A stretch of DNA of 64,000 nucleotides from Monoplex corrugatus (taxonomy: Eukaryota > Mollusca > Gastropoda > Littorinimorpha > Ranellidae): positions 48,199,681-48,263,680 of the forward strand of contig CM060307.1 in NCBI GenBank assembly GCA_030674185.1, in the 5' to 3' direction. The notes beneath the pieces are model-generated. The model had not been told where the DNA came from and did no database searches. It saw only the letters and a program-made list of their open reading frames with translations. Shown here in pieces: positions 1-11,995 of this stretch. The position numbers were made by a program, and so were the translations under genes. Numbering within the stretch: position 1 is the stretch's first letter; each line of letters opens with the position of its first letter.

Positions 1-815
1 AATTTATGCTGGGTGCCTTCTCATGTTGGTCTTCATGGCAACAACGTAGTTGACAGAGCAGCTAAATCCGGTGCCCTCCATTCTGAAAATTCCATAGAAT
101 TACATGTTAACACCTCGGTAAAAGAAGCTTACAACTCGCTAGAATTAGCATCATGGATTCGATTTCATGAACATTTAAATGAAAAATTTGTGTCTCAAAA
201 AAGAATCAAACTTTCAGTTCAAAATATCTGTAAAAATTTGCAGTATTCCTCGTTATATCATTTGAGATTAATTGTTATGACATATTTTCGCATTCAACTG
301 AACGCTTTGAAAACAAAATATTGTAACAACGTTTTATGTATTTGTGGCGAACAATTCACATTGTATCACTGTTTGTTTTACTGCAGAAAGCTTCGTTCCT
401 TTTTACCAAAGACGTTTACACAAGGAAACTATCTTGAAACGCATTTTAAAGAAGTTGTATCGGATCAAGTTTTGTTAGTTAAAATTTCAGAATCATTGGT
501 TCACAGTCCTGTTAATGCGTTACTTTAAGATTATTATTATAATTATGATTATTTTTGTTTTGTTTTGTTTTGTTTTTATGACGATTTTTCTTTTACATTA
601 TTGATGTTAGCGTTGTTCTAGTTTCATTTCTCTGTTCATCCATATCCTTTTTCTTAAGACCTTGCCGCTTCCTTTTAATTTTTTTTACGTCCCTTACTCT
701 GTTCCCCTCTCCCCTCCACCCCCCCCCCTTATTTCATCCTCCATGCCATTTTTCCCCGTCTAATATCACTTATAGTGAAAAGACGTTAAATCAAGCAACG
801 AACGAACATATAACA
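1..815 (+). mobile_element. 3' end of a non-LTR retrotransposon with an RNase H domain
   Basis: The frame is open from the first base of the window to the stop at 526-528, so the element continues to the left. It begins in the RNase H signature WVPSHVGLHGNNVVDRAAKS (Trp-x-Pro-x-His-x-Gly ... Asn ... Asp-x-x-Ala), the C-terminal part of a LINE-encoded RNase H. About 100 residues later comes a Cys/His cluster (CNNVLCICGEQFTLYHC then C), like the C-terminal zinc-knuckle-type motif of such polyproteins. The 3' untranslated part runs to about 815 and ends in the direct repeat GAACGAAC. RNase H suggests an I- or R1-like clade; clade assignment is inference. The visible frame has no stop or frameshift, so the copy is fairly young. 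Confidence 0.8.
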
Positions 816-827
816 CACACAGAGACA

Positions 828-856
828 TAACACACACACACACACACGCACGCATG

Positions 857-937
<81 letters not shown>
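828..937. repeat. (CA)n microsatellite
   Basis: An almost pure CA run with short CG/CATG interruptions near its left end. The open frames across it (Thr-His or Val-Cys) are artefacts. Confidence 0.95.
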
Positions 938-940
<3 letters not shown>

Positions 941-1031
941 TTATTTTCTGTTGACATGTTTTTACTGAGTAATATTTTCTGTAAAATGCAAACGCATTTA
1001 GAAGCTTGCTTTTCCGAGATTTTGTGCAAAG

Positions 1032-1034
1032 TCG

Positions 1035-1080
<46 letters not shown>

Positions 1081-1081
1081 T
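1032..1081. repeat. (ATC)n microsatellite
   Basis: About 15 perfect ATC triplets followed by a pyrimidine-rich stretch. RTE elements elsewhere in this window end in GAT repeats, so this may be the reverse-strand tail of one, but no element body is recognisable beside it. Confidence 0.9.
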
Positions 1082-1508
1082 CTTTTTCTTCTTCTTTTTA
1101 ATTTTATTACCATGTTGAGTAACTCAAACTAGGAGACATTCAGTGGTGAAATATCTGTAACAACACTTATTTCATTGTCAGTTTTCTAAAAACAGTGTTT
1201 CTGCACTCAGGAAAGTCCATATGAGCTGACAACTCAGCTACCACGCAGTGAAAAAAAAAAAGATCCTAAATGACCATGGCAAATGCAGTAAGCCCAGGCG
1301 TAAACCATATCCGTTTGTAAAGGTTCGAGGTTCTACCTAACACATGAATTCTGTGTACATGTATGATGACCTACACTTGTATCTCTCGACACGTTGTACT
1401 GTATATGCGCGTTGGTGCGCGTTGTGTGGCTACGTCCCGGGGTTTGTCATCTCCCTACCTTGCCGTTCGGTTTGTAAACAAGGTAACTGATGACTGGGTC
1501 CGAATGGG

Positions 1509-1721
1509 TCACACAACACATGGACAGCCCCCCCCCCCCCCCCTTTGCTTGATGAAATAGCTATGGAGTGGCGTTGGGAGTTTGGGAGGTGATTGTCTGG
1601 AGAGTCTTGGTCTTTGAATACATGTATAAAGGTTGTATCTTGAATTTGTGTAGGGTGTTTGGCTTGGTACAAATAATTCTGTTAAATATTTTGGGGCGGA
1701 TCTGTGTACTGTTTTGAACAT
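1509..1721 (-). mobile_element. CR1/L2-like retrotransposon fragment (C-terminal RT extension)
   Basis: On the minus strand the frame reads MFKTVHRSAPKYLTELFVP, matching the common LINE motif FKxLHGLAPxYLxEL found after the reverse transcriptase domain of CR1/L2-type elements. Only about 60 residues remain before a run of 15 C residues (on the plus strand) breaks the match. It is a dead fragment. The related but separate copy at 52115-53399 shows the same region (MPTYMLYVFLRY). Confidence 0.6.
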
Positions 1722-2859
1722 TTGTGTACTTTTGTTGTACTTAAATTGGTTTTATAGTGATAATGTTTCGGCGTTTTTTAATTTTTGGTCTGTAGATAGG
1801 GAACTGTCAGTTACTGGACGTTTTCTTGCTCCTCTGTGCAGGGAATTATTTGTTGAAAAGCTTGACAGCAAGCATCCCATATCAATGATGATGCATAGTC
1901 AGTATGGGATTGGATATGGGCTATGTAAAATAACTTTTTTTGCTTCAGTGTTGATAAAATATGAGAGTTTACGAACAAGAAATATATTCTGAGAGAGAGA
2001 GACAGACAGACAGGACAGACAGACGACAGACAAGTGTGTGTATTTTTTGACTTGATCCTTTCTACGTCTCTAACTGCCCCAGTGGGTCTGTGTGCAGGTG
2101 GTACATATGCTGTGTCTGCTGCTGCTGTGCTGTGCTGTGAAGGAGAGAGGCAGGAGCGTCAATGTTTGAGCTGCAGGAATAACAGTGCATTAACAGTATA
2201 CACAAACACGATGGACAAGTCATTCTAACGAAGTCTCTTTTTGTAGGAAAAGTATGGCAGAAAATCCAGATTTTGTAACGTTAAAGTCGCTGTTACTTTG
2301 AAGAGGCATCAGATGAAATACGTCTTAAAATGAAGCGAGCAAAATGGTGGAATGTCATAACAGTATAAGCAGAATGCAAATATTGTCTGGTCCGGCACCT
2401 TCCTAAAAAAATCCTGATTTCCCGATTTTTTTTTCAGCTGCGCGCCATGAAATCCAAATTCATGCATTTCCGACCACTCTTGGTCTACACCTTGACCCAA
2501 ATGTAGTAAAGATTCTACCAGAAACAGCATAGAAACTCCTGCTGGCACATTTTTGTGATAGACATAAAGACAGACACACAGGTACACGTCTTTCTTTGGT
2601 CGATAATGAAATAATCTCCCTTCTCCCTTTTCTCAAGGAGAGATTGAAAAGTAGATTACATTCATTCTAATATTTGCGCCTCTAGTGTACGAGTCCCTCC
2701 TATCACAGTGTACTAGCGCCTAGTAAAACGGTACAATGTTCCCTGCATATTATATACATACTATATACGCATATACATACTATGTGCGTCCGACAGATAC
2801 TTCTGTATCGGTGCAAAGATATTGTGCTGAAGAAAGGATACCATGACCAGGGAAGACCA
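1722..2859. other. No gene seen
   Basis: Non-repetitive, moderately AT-rich sequence with a short GA/CAGA tract near 1993-2030. Short open frames here lack recognisable motifs and splice context. Confidence 0.5.
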
Positions 2860-3045
2860 CTAAAGCGATACAAAGATATTCTGAAGGCCTACATTAAGAC
2901 CCAGGGAGAAAATATTGGAAGAACTTGCAGGGTGGCTGAGGACAGAGAGGGTGGAAGATGTGCTTGCGGCGACAAGGGATATATGCATATGGAGGGCCAT
3001 GATCGCCAACGCCATGCGCAGGGCACATGATGATGATGATACATT
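2860..3045 (+). mobile_element. RTE-type LINE, 3' fragment (RTE family 1)
   Basis: About 185 bp aligning by eye with the 3' end of the longer copies at 24056-25631 and 32600-33390: the segments for GRP..K, the Leu-Ala-x-Trp region and the terminal GGGCACATGATGATGAT are all present. It is 5'-truncated, as expected of incomplete target-primed reverse transcription, and ends in the family's ATG/GAT simple repeat. Several substitutions and a deletion show it is old. Confidence 0.75.
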
Positions 3046-3312
3046 ATAAGCTGTGGCATCAACACCACCAACTGGGAAGATGCTGCCCGCAACGCAGAGC
3101 AAGCTGGCTACAGCAGTGCACAAAGGGCATAATCAAATTTGAACGGAGGAGAACAGCTGCTATTCAGCAAAAGACGGACCAGGCAGAAGTAGAACCCAAG
3201 GCCACAGAAGTCCTTTCTATGCAGCGCATGCAGAAGAACATGAGCCCCCAGAACTGGTATTGTATTTCACATGAAAACCCATCTTCTTCTTTGTCGTCTT
3301 CTCTCTTAACTT

Positions 3313-3508
3313 CTAAACCTTTTGACTCCCGTACCATATCCACCAACTCCAAAAACTTAACCCCTTTGACTGCCTAACCCTATCCACCAGTTTCCTACAG
3401 GAAGCTGGTGGATAGGCTTAGGCAGTCAAAGGGTTACGTTTTTGCTTTGTTAGCATGGTTGACAATGTAGGATGCTGATGGACAGGTTATGGGACTCAAA
3501 AGGTTAAA
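3313..3508. mobile_element. TTAA-type MITE, nested double-hairpin copy 1
   Basis: The outer inverted repeat starts TAAACCTTTTGACTCCC and ends GGGACTCAAAAGGTTAA. Inside it, at 3357-3436, lies a second inverted repeat, TTAACCCCTTTGACTGCC to GGCAGTCAAAGGGTTA, of the same family, with a short loop containing TTTCCTACAGGAAG. The TTAA edges and CCCTTT-type terminus resemble piggyBac-class non-autonomous elements. There is no coding capacity. Other copies are at 8156-8245, 45191-45437 and 46458-46650. Confidence 0.7.
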
Positions 3509-4207
3509 TTAAGCCACGGCAGGACTATGTTAAGCGCCATATGCCCGAGATGTCCTCTTCATTTCTAACCCTTGTAACAGCAGGCATCACATCTCTCCGA
3601 CGTTTTCTCAAGTAATTCGATGCAGAAGCAACAACACAACTTCGTATCTGGTAGAATGGTAGTTATTATTACCTCCTAATACTTCGTTGAATTTAATGTG
3701 GCATCAATGGAAAATGTTATGGCAAATCGATAGAAACATTTCAAATCGGGGTAGTATTTGAACAATGATGGGTGGTGCTAGTGTCTGGCGCACGCGTCTC
3801 GCCTGGCACCACGGACCTAAAAATAGGAATGTTTAGGTCTGTAGCACTTTTCTGGGGCCACGATAGGGCAGCACGCTTATTGTTGTCAGTTTCAGCTTGA
3901 CCATACTATAACTGCAGGTCCTACACATGTGCAAGTGTGAATAGGTGTGGAACGTGCCCCTCTCTGCAATATTACGAGCACAGCACAGACGCGGGGATGA
4001 AAATCTGTGAACTAGCTCATTGGGGCGCTACACCAGAGAACTGTTCACCTGATACTTCCAGCTCTGTCAGTTGTGTGGCAAAGCCTGGGTTTCGGCAAGT
4101 GGATTTTCTGTCTATTCTGCAATCTTTTAACTATCTAGCGACCGTGACCATGCATCCGTCTGTCTTACCTGAATGCTCTGATGCTCCTAAAAGGGGAGAG
4201 AGAGAGA
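3509..4207. other. No gene seen
   Basis: Unique-looking sequence. A 100-residue open frame at 3937-4245 runs into the SINE-A head and has no recognisable motif; treated as chance. Confidence 0.45.
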
Positions 4208-4840
4208 AGAGTGGCAGAATGGTTCAGACGTTCGCCTGCCAATAACTTAACTCGAGGTTCCAGGTTCGCTCCCCATACAGGCCTCGACTTTTCTCCTCAG
4301 TTTGACCGGAAAATCGTACTGAACGTCTAGTCCTTCGGAAGGGGACGAAAAACGAGTCGGACCCGTGTGGCTGCGCACGCTAAAGATCCCACGGCAGTTG
4401 AAAATCATCACGAGCAGGGCATTGTCCGGCTGCCTTGGTATAAAACATTGAAGAGATAGGTTGATTATCCCACCCCTTGAAGACCAATTAGCCTTCTTGC
4501 ATTTCTGAAGTCTTGGTTAAAAAATGTGAACATGAATATGAAGTTGACGCGAGGGAGAGGGGATGGGCGCCGCTCTCGTGGTGCTGACCCTGGGAAAGGT
4601 TGAGGTCTCTGCCACTCCCATACGACCTTGGGGTTATGGTACTATCTAGGTACGACCTCAGGACCTGGCCAGCTCATGGATTTATGTGCAGGCTTAAAAG
4701 GCTTGTGCCGTGATCATTCTGGATCTTCTCCATCACATGGCACCTGTGACTTAAGTGCATACGGAATTCATTCCGAGCGCTGAGACGTCATCTTGAGAAA
4801 TTGAAACTGAAATTTGAAAATTGAAATTGATAATTGAAAA
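4208..4840 (+). mobile_element. SINE-A, full-length tRNA-headed copy
   Basis: The head has a tRNA-like pol III promoter: box A-like GTGGCAGAATGGTTCAGACG and box B-like GGTTCGCTCC about 45 bp later. The body of about 500 bp follows, then a tail built from AATTGAAACTGAAA-like units. A second full copy at 41588-42225 aligns along the whole length. Partial copies lie at 32300, 43795, 44580 and 63461. The tRNA fold is decayed, so this is a SINE and not a tRNA gene. At about 630 bp it is long for a SINE, so a composite origin is possible. Confidence 0.8.
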
Positions 4841-5357
4841 ATTGGCAATGTAGCGAGTCCATCGTTTTTTTCCCTTCTGTTTTCCCTTCCGTCTCCCCCC
4901 CCCCCCCCTCAAAGTTTCCTGAAGAATTTATTTAACTGAAGTCAGCAGTCGCTAAGATCTTTTATACATGGTTTTATTATCGTAGTTTTCGGCTTTTCTT
5001 AACTGAAGTCAGCAGTCGCTACACAGTCCAGTGTGCTGCTTGATGGTTGGGTAAAACAAGGTTTTACACACTATGTCCTTACGTATCTTACTTATACTAG
5101 GTTTAAGTCCCTAATACAACAGTGCGTTAGAGAACACACACAATACATTTGTAAAAACAAATCATTTGACAGAGCCGTAGGCTTAAGATTTCCATGTCTG
5201 ATATTCCCACCCTGCAATATATGAGCTGGCCTATTCGCTGCCTAGCTTAATGGTTAAATCATTATTGCGTGTTTTTAATAAGTCACCTTCCCCTCCACAT
5301 TTCAAGACCTTGCCAGCGCATATATTTTTGCGCAGGCTGAAGGGATCTACTATATAA

Positions 5358-5412
5358 CTATGGAGGGCCATGATCGCCAACCCCATGCGACAGGGCACAT
5401 GATGATGATGAT
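5358..5412 (+). mobile_element. RTE family 1, extreme 3' tip
   Basis: Only about 55 bp: ATGGAGGGCCATGATCGCCA, then the GGGCACATGATGATGATG end shared with 2860-3045, 25631 and 33390. It is an extreme 5' truncation. Confidence 0.6.
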
Positions 5413-5849
5413 AGTCTCAACCTGTCCCTACTACGCGCTATACTTGTGCTTTACACAGCCACAGTCCCACTCGTACTTACCTTAGCTAGTTCCGACCACG
5501 GCAACAGTGTACCAGTCCTTATCACAACAATGTCAGTGTGTATCCATGGTGTGTTGCACAGTACCAATTATTATCAGAATCTGATGGTCAGTGGTAGAAG
5601 ATACGCATGAGTTTGGGACGGGGGTGGGAAGAAAGCAGACGGAAAAGCTGGGAAAGGTTGTGATGGAAAAGCTTTTAGGCCTCCATACTAGTGTATATTT
5701 CGGGCTGATCAGAAGGCCTACAAGTTCTCCCATCAGGTTCAACACACAGGCACGTGCTCAAACGTACGCGTGTTTTGGCAGAACTCTTGAGCCGTAAAGC
5801 CTGTTTTTGTGACATGATACATGACTTGTGTGTTGTTGCATCTCCATAA

Positions 5850-6370
5850 CGTTTCACGCACACACACAGACACCACAACAGAGCAAGAGAAAAGGAACAC
5901 ATACACAACACGAGCAAGAGACAAGGAACACACACACACACACAGGGAAAGGGAAAGGGGAAAGAGAAATTTGGCCAGCTTGTCAAGTTCTTTTTTCTTT
6001 ATTTTTTAACTATGGTTATTTCAGATGCAAGTTTTTTCTTGTAATGTCAATATTTTTGTTCTCAAATGGAAAAAAAAAGTCCACATATGCAGTGTCATAC
6101 ACATACAGACCACACACACATACATATGTATACACATGCGTTATACACACACACACACACTCATGTACTGTACACACACACATCATGTACTGTACACACA
6201 CACAGCACATACATATGCACACACATTTGCTACACACACGTACACACACATACGCATACACACAAACACACACACATGTGCTATATGCACACACACACAT
6301 GTGCTGCATACACACACACATGCACGTACATACACACACACATGTGCTAATACACGCACACACACACAAA

Positions 6371-6402
<32 letters not shown>

Positions 6403-6415
6403 ACACACACACTAA
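5850..6415. repeat. CA-rich microsatellite complex
   Basis: Short CA and AGG/AAAGGG runs at 5858-5970, then a 300-bp region at 6100-6415 of CA repeats punctuated by CATGTGCT/CATGTACT words. The long open frames on both strands consist of Thr-His or Cys-Val and are not genes. Confidence 0.9.
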
Positions 6416-6721
6416 AACCAGAGGTAGGAAAGGGGGCAGAGTTGACAAAGTTGGCACGAAACCAGATTTCCTGCTCTCGCCTGAACCAGCTGCATACCAT
6501 GTGCCAAGAGGCCACGTAATCACTATTCCCATAGCAACATCGGTACACAAACAAGGCAGGCAAGCCATTTGAACACACGAGTTACTCCTGAAGTCTTGTT
6601 GGGGAGCACAGGGCTACAACAGCGGACTCGATCTGGGCTGTTCTCTGCAGTTGGGATCCATACATTTATCTTAAATCTCTGTAATCTTCTCCTTTGTGTG
6701 TGTGTATGTGTCATTTTGTAC

Positions 6722-6930
6722 CTCATGGCAACCATCTCTCAAGGAAAAAACGGTGGCAAAAAGAAAGGCAGATCTCAATCTCATACATCGAGAACATATC
6801 CAACATCAGTGGCCTAAATATTCAAGAAATCGTCCACAAAAGTCAAGACAGAGTGGCCTGAAGGGAGATGGTAGTGTCTAGGTGTGTAGCGGCCAACATT
6901 GAACCCGGTGACGCAGATAGGTGAGACATC
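6722..6930 (+). mobile_element. RTE family 2, 3' fragment
   Basis: Aligns by eye with the 3' part of the copy at 30350-30745: the CATGGCAACCAT start, the segment for KRKxGRPPIP, then the non-coding piece containing CAACATCAGTGGCC and the GGTGACGCAGATAGGTGA end. It is 5'-truncated, with stops in the coding part. Confidence 0.65.
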
Positions 6931-6965
6931 TCCATAATCCATTCTATGGAACACCTTCATTATGG

Positions 6966-7009
6966 TCACACACACACACACACACACACACACAACACAC
7001 ACACACACT
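6966..7009. repeat. (CA)n microsatellite
   Basis: Simple CA run immediately after the RTE family 2 fragment. Confidence 0.9.
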
Positions 7010-7054
7010 CAAAGGTTAAACTAAACGCCAAGGTACACTTTTTTTTAATCACGG

Positions 7055-7290
7055 AACAGACAGATTTTCCCTCTCCCGACCACTAAATCTTAAGTAAGGG
7101 GTCTGGGCGCTAGTCTTTCAGATGAGATGATAAACTTAGGCCCCTGTGCAGCACGCACTCACCACACATTCAAGATCCTACCCACAACAAAGGTGCTGTC
7201 CTTGGTAAAATTCTGCAGGACAAAAATCATCTTTCATACAGTTAACAGAAATACATGCTTACTGAAACAGGGAACAAAAGGGGGATGGTG
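7055..7290 (+). mobile_element. SINE-F, degenerate fragment
   Basis: Contains the word order TCTTTCAGATGAGATGATAA, a GTGCAGCACGCACTC-like segment and CTTGGTAAAATTCTGCAG, which I recall from a widespread gastropod SINE. A second degenerate piece is at 43345-43740. Recognition is from memory and would need a repeat library. Confidence 0.4.
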
Positions 7291-7325
7291 ACCTATTCTC
7301 TGGCTCTACTTCACTTCTTACTGCT

Positions 7326-7850
7326 ATTTTTGTTTAAAGCCCAGCCGACTGCATAGAGCCATATCAGGCTATAACCGTTTCAAAACATACAATATTTCAA
7401 CAGGAAGAAACTTAAGTACACATATCAATGCATTCGCACAAACTATCCAAGGAGATGCCCCTGGCGTTGACCACTCAGTCCAATTTATCACACAAGGGAT
7501 TTAAAAAACATACCTGTATACAATTTTAAACATAACTAAGGACACCAGTACATGTATAAAAACAGGACTAAATTAACTAATATTGCTTCCGCATATCTCA
7601 TTTCCCTAGTCAAAAATGCACTTAATACATGTACCTAATTATACTAAGAGAAAATACATGAGACTCCATCGAACACACACAGATGAATGGACCAGTAAGG
7701 CAGCAAATGATAGGAAGAAATGACAGAAAGCAAAGGAGCAAGGAAGAAACAAAGCGAGTGACAGAAAAGCGGAAATTTCTAGCAGAGAATTTCCAGAAGG
7801 TGGGGATATTATTTATACTGAAAGAGCCCCTGGCTTCCTGACGGGGGACT
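7326..7850 (-). mobile_element. SINE-B copy 1, full length, reverse orientation
   Basis: Reverse complement of the 540-bp dispersed repeat seen forward at 42481, 47555 and 61314. On the minus strand it starts near a GGGG..CCAGGGGCTCTTTCAG block, continues with AGTATAAA..ATCCCCACCTTCTGG, and ends GGCTCTATGCAGTCGGCTGG followed by TTTAAAC. No coding capacity; no tRNA promoter recognised. Confidence 0.8.
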
Positions 7851-8155
7851 CGACTCCACTTGGTCAATCCGTTGTGACAAATGAAATAAAAAGCAATAAA
7901 CAGAAATACAAATACGTCCAGTAAGATCATTCAAATTGGGACAAGAGATGCCATTCATCATAGTCGGTCTCCCATTTTATTAGCAAAAAAACATGTTTGA
8001 CAATGCCGTTTCAATATGTAACCAACTATGAATGTGTTCACTACTCCTGAAATTTTGTACATACATGACATGTTGATCATGAGACATTTGCATGGCATTA
8101 AAAATTGAACTGCTAATATATAAAGTCAATATGACACGAGTCAAATGTATCATTT

Positions 8156-8245
8156 CTAACCCTTTCACTCCCTCATCCTGTCTAACTGCTTCCTACACAA
8201 AACACCAGGAAGCTGGTGGATAGGCTGAGGAAGCAAAAGTATTAA
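8156..8245. mobile_element. TTAA-type MITE, solo copy
   Basis: About 90 bp: CTAACCCTTTCACTCCC at the left, and CCAGGAAGCTGGTGGATAGG then AGCAAAAGTATTAA at the right. It corresponds to the inner hairpin of the nested copies only, so it represents the simple form of the element. Confidence 0.65.
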
Positions 8246-8933
8246 CCATACCAGTCTTGCTTGTGTGAATGTCTGTTGAAGTTTATATACCAGTTGAAGT
8301 TATGTATATTTTGCTTTTGTGTGCAGTTTCCATGTATGAAATAAAAGTGTGTTCTCTAGTACTTGGCATTACTAATAAAGAAGTCTTATAGGTGACACTC
8401 AGCAGATTAGTGTCTGCAGCATGCAACCTGTGCAGCTGCACTGTGTATTATACAGTTCATCCTCATTAGAAACAATCACACTCATTGAAAGGTGTGAATG
8501 ATTTCTGTCTGTTCAGTACACACTATCCATGATGTTTGACTTCACTCAATGTAGAATCTTGTACATAGTGGTATGATCATTTGTTAGATGTAGATTTCGT
8601 GTGAATCAGCTGCATTGTTTTTATTTTTATAGACAATATAACATTTTTCTAATTGCAATATGTGTGAAGTGCATTGTTTTCGTCCAATGACTGCAGAACT
8701 GTGTGCACACCCATATACAAACACAGTGAAGAGATACAAACGGTGTGTATACACTCATATATAAACACTCTGAGGACATAATAACACGTTTTCCATTTAT
8801 TTAAAACCAACAAATACAGTAATCATGCATCAAATGTGATTAACAAGGAAATAGCACCGTGACCTCTCTCGCACACACATACACACACTCTCTCTCACTC
8901 ACACACACACTCACACACACTGTTATATTTACT
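8246..8933. other. No gene seen; possible plus-strand polyadenylation signal
   Basis: AT-rich sequence. An AATAAA at 8340-8345 is followed by the GT/T-rich AAGTGTGTTCTCT, a fair polyadenylation context on the plus strand, but I see no exon to the left that would use it. A short CA/CT-rich tract is at 8870-8925. Confidence 0.35.
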
Positions 8934-9420
8934 GTTATCTCTGTTTAAAGCCTGGCTGACTGCATAGAGCCATATCAGGGCTATAACTGTTTCAAAACAC
9001 ACAATACTTCAACAGGATAAAAAAAAAGTATGCATATCAATCCATTCGCGCACATAATCTAAGGAGATGCCCCTGGCATTGACCAGTCTATCTAATTTAT
9101 CGCACACCTGAATACACATTTAAACATAACTAAGGACACTAAACATCTTAAACACGGGCCTAAATTAACTAAAATTGCTTCTGCATGTCTCATTTCCCTA
9201 GAGCAAAAAATGCACTTCATACATGTACCTCTTATCAATCCTAAGAGAATATGTGTAAGACTATTGAACAAATACAGGTGCAGAGACCAGCAAGACAGAA
9301 AGCAAAGAAATAAGGTAGAAACAAATAGAGACAGAAACGAAGAAATTTCTAGCAGAGAATTTCCAGAAGGTGGGGACACTATTTATACTGAAAGAGCCCC
9401 TGGCATCCCTATGGGGGATA
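8934..9420 (-). mobile_element. SINE-B copy 2, reverse orientation
   Basis: Aligns with copy 1 along its length, from the 3' end (GTTTAAAGCCTGGCTGACTG on the plus strand) to the 5' end (AAAGAGCCCCTGGCATCCCT). The 5' end abuts a CA run at 9421-9465. Confidence 0.8.
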
Positions 9421-11995
9421 CACACACACTCGCACGCACACACACACGCACACACATACATGTTCCTTTCCCCAAATGGATAAGAAGACAGTATGTGTAT
9501 TATTTCATTTTTGCTGAGATCACATGGATCATAAATATATGGCATCAGAAAATCCACAACATAATTCCAATTTGAAATATCACTTGTATTTGTTCAATTT
9601 GCTAACGTAACCAGAAAATGTGAAACACAAACAAGAAGAAACCCAAAACGTCAATCAAACCAACCATGTTCACAGTGTTTCACCGTCATTCAAAACAATC
9701 CAGTTTTTACAGTTCCTTTTACTGACTGTCACATAACAGAGGTTCATTCTCAAGTTTTCATATCTTCTCAAAGCAATCCTTGTTCCAACTGGCTACACCC
9801 TAAGTTAACACACACTTTTTAATGTATCAATGTTACATGAAATTCACAAGTAAGTCATCTTTTAAAGCAGAGTAAAACATGAGCAGAATCAGTTCTAATT
9901 TTGGTAGGCACACTACTTGCATCATTCAACTACTTTTTTTCTATTCATGTTTTTTAATATAAATATGGAAGTTGCTAAATAATGAATTTCAATGACAGTC
10001 AATGCATATTACTGCTACACATGACTGTATGTGCATATGTGTCGGCGTGTACACACTGCAAGTATTAGTGTTATTAAAACTGAAGCACCACACAGAACTA
10101 TTTCAAAATAATAATACCGTTTCATTGACATTCACAATCTATGCACTTTATATAATACTGGAAAAACAATGCTGAAATCAAGCTGTCTTAAGTACAAAAA
10201 TATCCAATGTTACCCTGAAAATCAAATTTCCCAAAACATTGAACAAGCATGAAATTGAATACCGTAATGCCCAAAGACAACTCAGAATTTTAATAAATAC
10301 AGCACCACTACCCTTTCATGGCAGGGGGAGGGGGATGGGGGAGGGTAATGAACAGACACGTATTTGTCATAAACACAATGACAGACTCCAAGCAACATGA
10401 CTTACACAGCTATACACAATTATCACATGCAATCATTACATCTCATCTCTTGTAACTATAGATACTAATACTTCACATTACTTCTGAAGTTTGCAATACT
10501 CCCTCCCTTCCATCTTAAAAACGCCGATGGGAGATTTAACAGGTTATTTCCTTTGCAGTTATTGGTCAGTGCACTAATAAATATTCTTCTAAATCATCAA
10601 CTTCAGTGGTATCAGGTATATCTTGTGCACTGGACACTTACACAGAAAATGATTTTTGTTTTCTGGTGCATTTAACTTTGACACTATATCAAATATTTCC
10701 ATGGGAGTGGCTGGACCAGCACTGAATGGACCACTGACAGAAAAGTGTAACTAATATGCAGATGCTTCCAGCAACGGTCTGGTTCCAGTGTCAGAGATAA
10801 AAGGACAGCTGAAATAGCTATATACAAGCAGAACCTGTATGTCAGATGCAACTGCAAGATCTTTCCAATGCATAAGATTTATTAACAGAATGCATAAGAT
10901 TTATTAACAGACTTATGGCCTCTGCAATGACTATTTTGGACTTTCCATCACAATACATTTGTATTGTAACATGTACTGAATCTTTCAAGCGCTATGTCGT
11001 CTTGAGCAGACTCAAACACTAAAATAACCCCACCAGAACAATTAGCACCTAATGACATTAGGACAGGCAAGAAGCAGGACAATTGTCTTTTCTGTTGAGG
11101 GCAAACAAGAATGAAGTAAACAGGAGGCAACACCAAAAAACAAAAATCAGGAAACGCAAAAGAAACAAGAAATAAAACACTCTTAACCACCAACACTACT
11201 TAATTAAACCACCAAACTTTTAAGAGAAGTCAATGTTTCACTGTATAATATAAATGGCAACAAGCTAAAGATTCATACTGACTGAATACTTCAACAAAGT
11301 CAAGGAGGCAAGAAATAGACATAATTTCATAAGACTCAAAACTTTACATTGATGGTAAGATAAAACAAAATTTTTCACACACTCCAAAATATAAAAAGGA
11401 AATTCCCAATCCAACACACACTTTTCCAGGAGATCCAAATAATACAAGTCACAGCATACAGTGAATAACTGAAAAGAATCAACTAGTTTTAGATAAAATG
11501 TTTCTCTCTGTACATATCTTTATACAGTTTCACACAGCCTAAACTTCCTACTAACTTATATGAAATGAAGCTACAGGTGTTTATTTTTTCATGCATCTTC
11601 AGTGAATAAATAAGAATCAAAGACAATTTCTATGACCTACTTAAAAATGGTGTCTAAAAATTACATTCTAGAGTAACTACTGAAAAAAGCCTTCTTCTTT
11701 TTTTTCCAACAGCAACTACTGAAAAAGTCTAGTCCTCTTTTTTCAGAAAAATACATCTACTCTTGTACTTACAAAAAAAAAAATCTGTATGAAATGGCTC
11801 AAACAGACCTGTTTCAACAAAAAATCAAAACAACAATTACAGTTTATAGTGATCATTTTCACACAGCCATATACTTGAACATCATTCAAAGCATTAGTCT
11901 ATTACCCAAACAACTCCCAAGATTTGCAAAAACGCACAAATCTCAAACAACAGACCCTGTTTCCAGCCCTGACAGGTTTTGATGGGAGGAGAAAC
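9421..11995. other. AT-rich non-coding stretch, no gene seen
   Basis: A CA tract (9421-9465), then 2.5 kb of AT-rich, mostly unique sequence. One 22-bp direct duplication (AATGCATAAGATTTATTAAC unit) lies near 10870-10912. No open frame has a recognisable domain or convincing splice sites. It could be a long untranslated region or intergenic; the sequence does not decide. Confidence 0.5.
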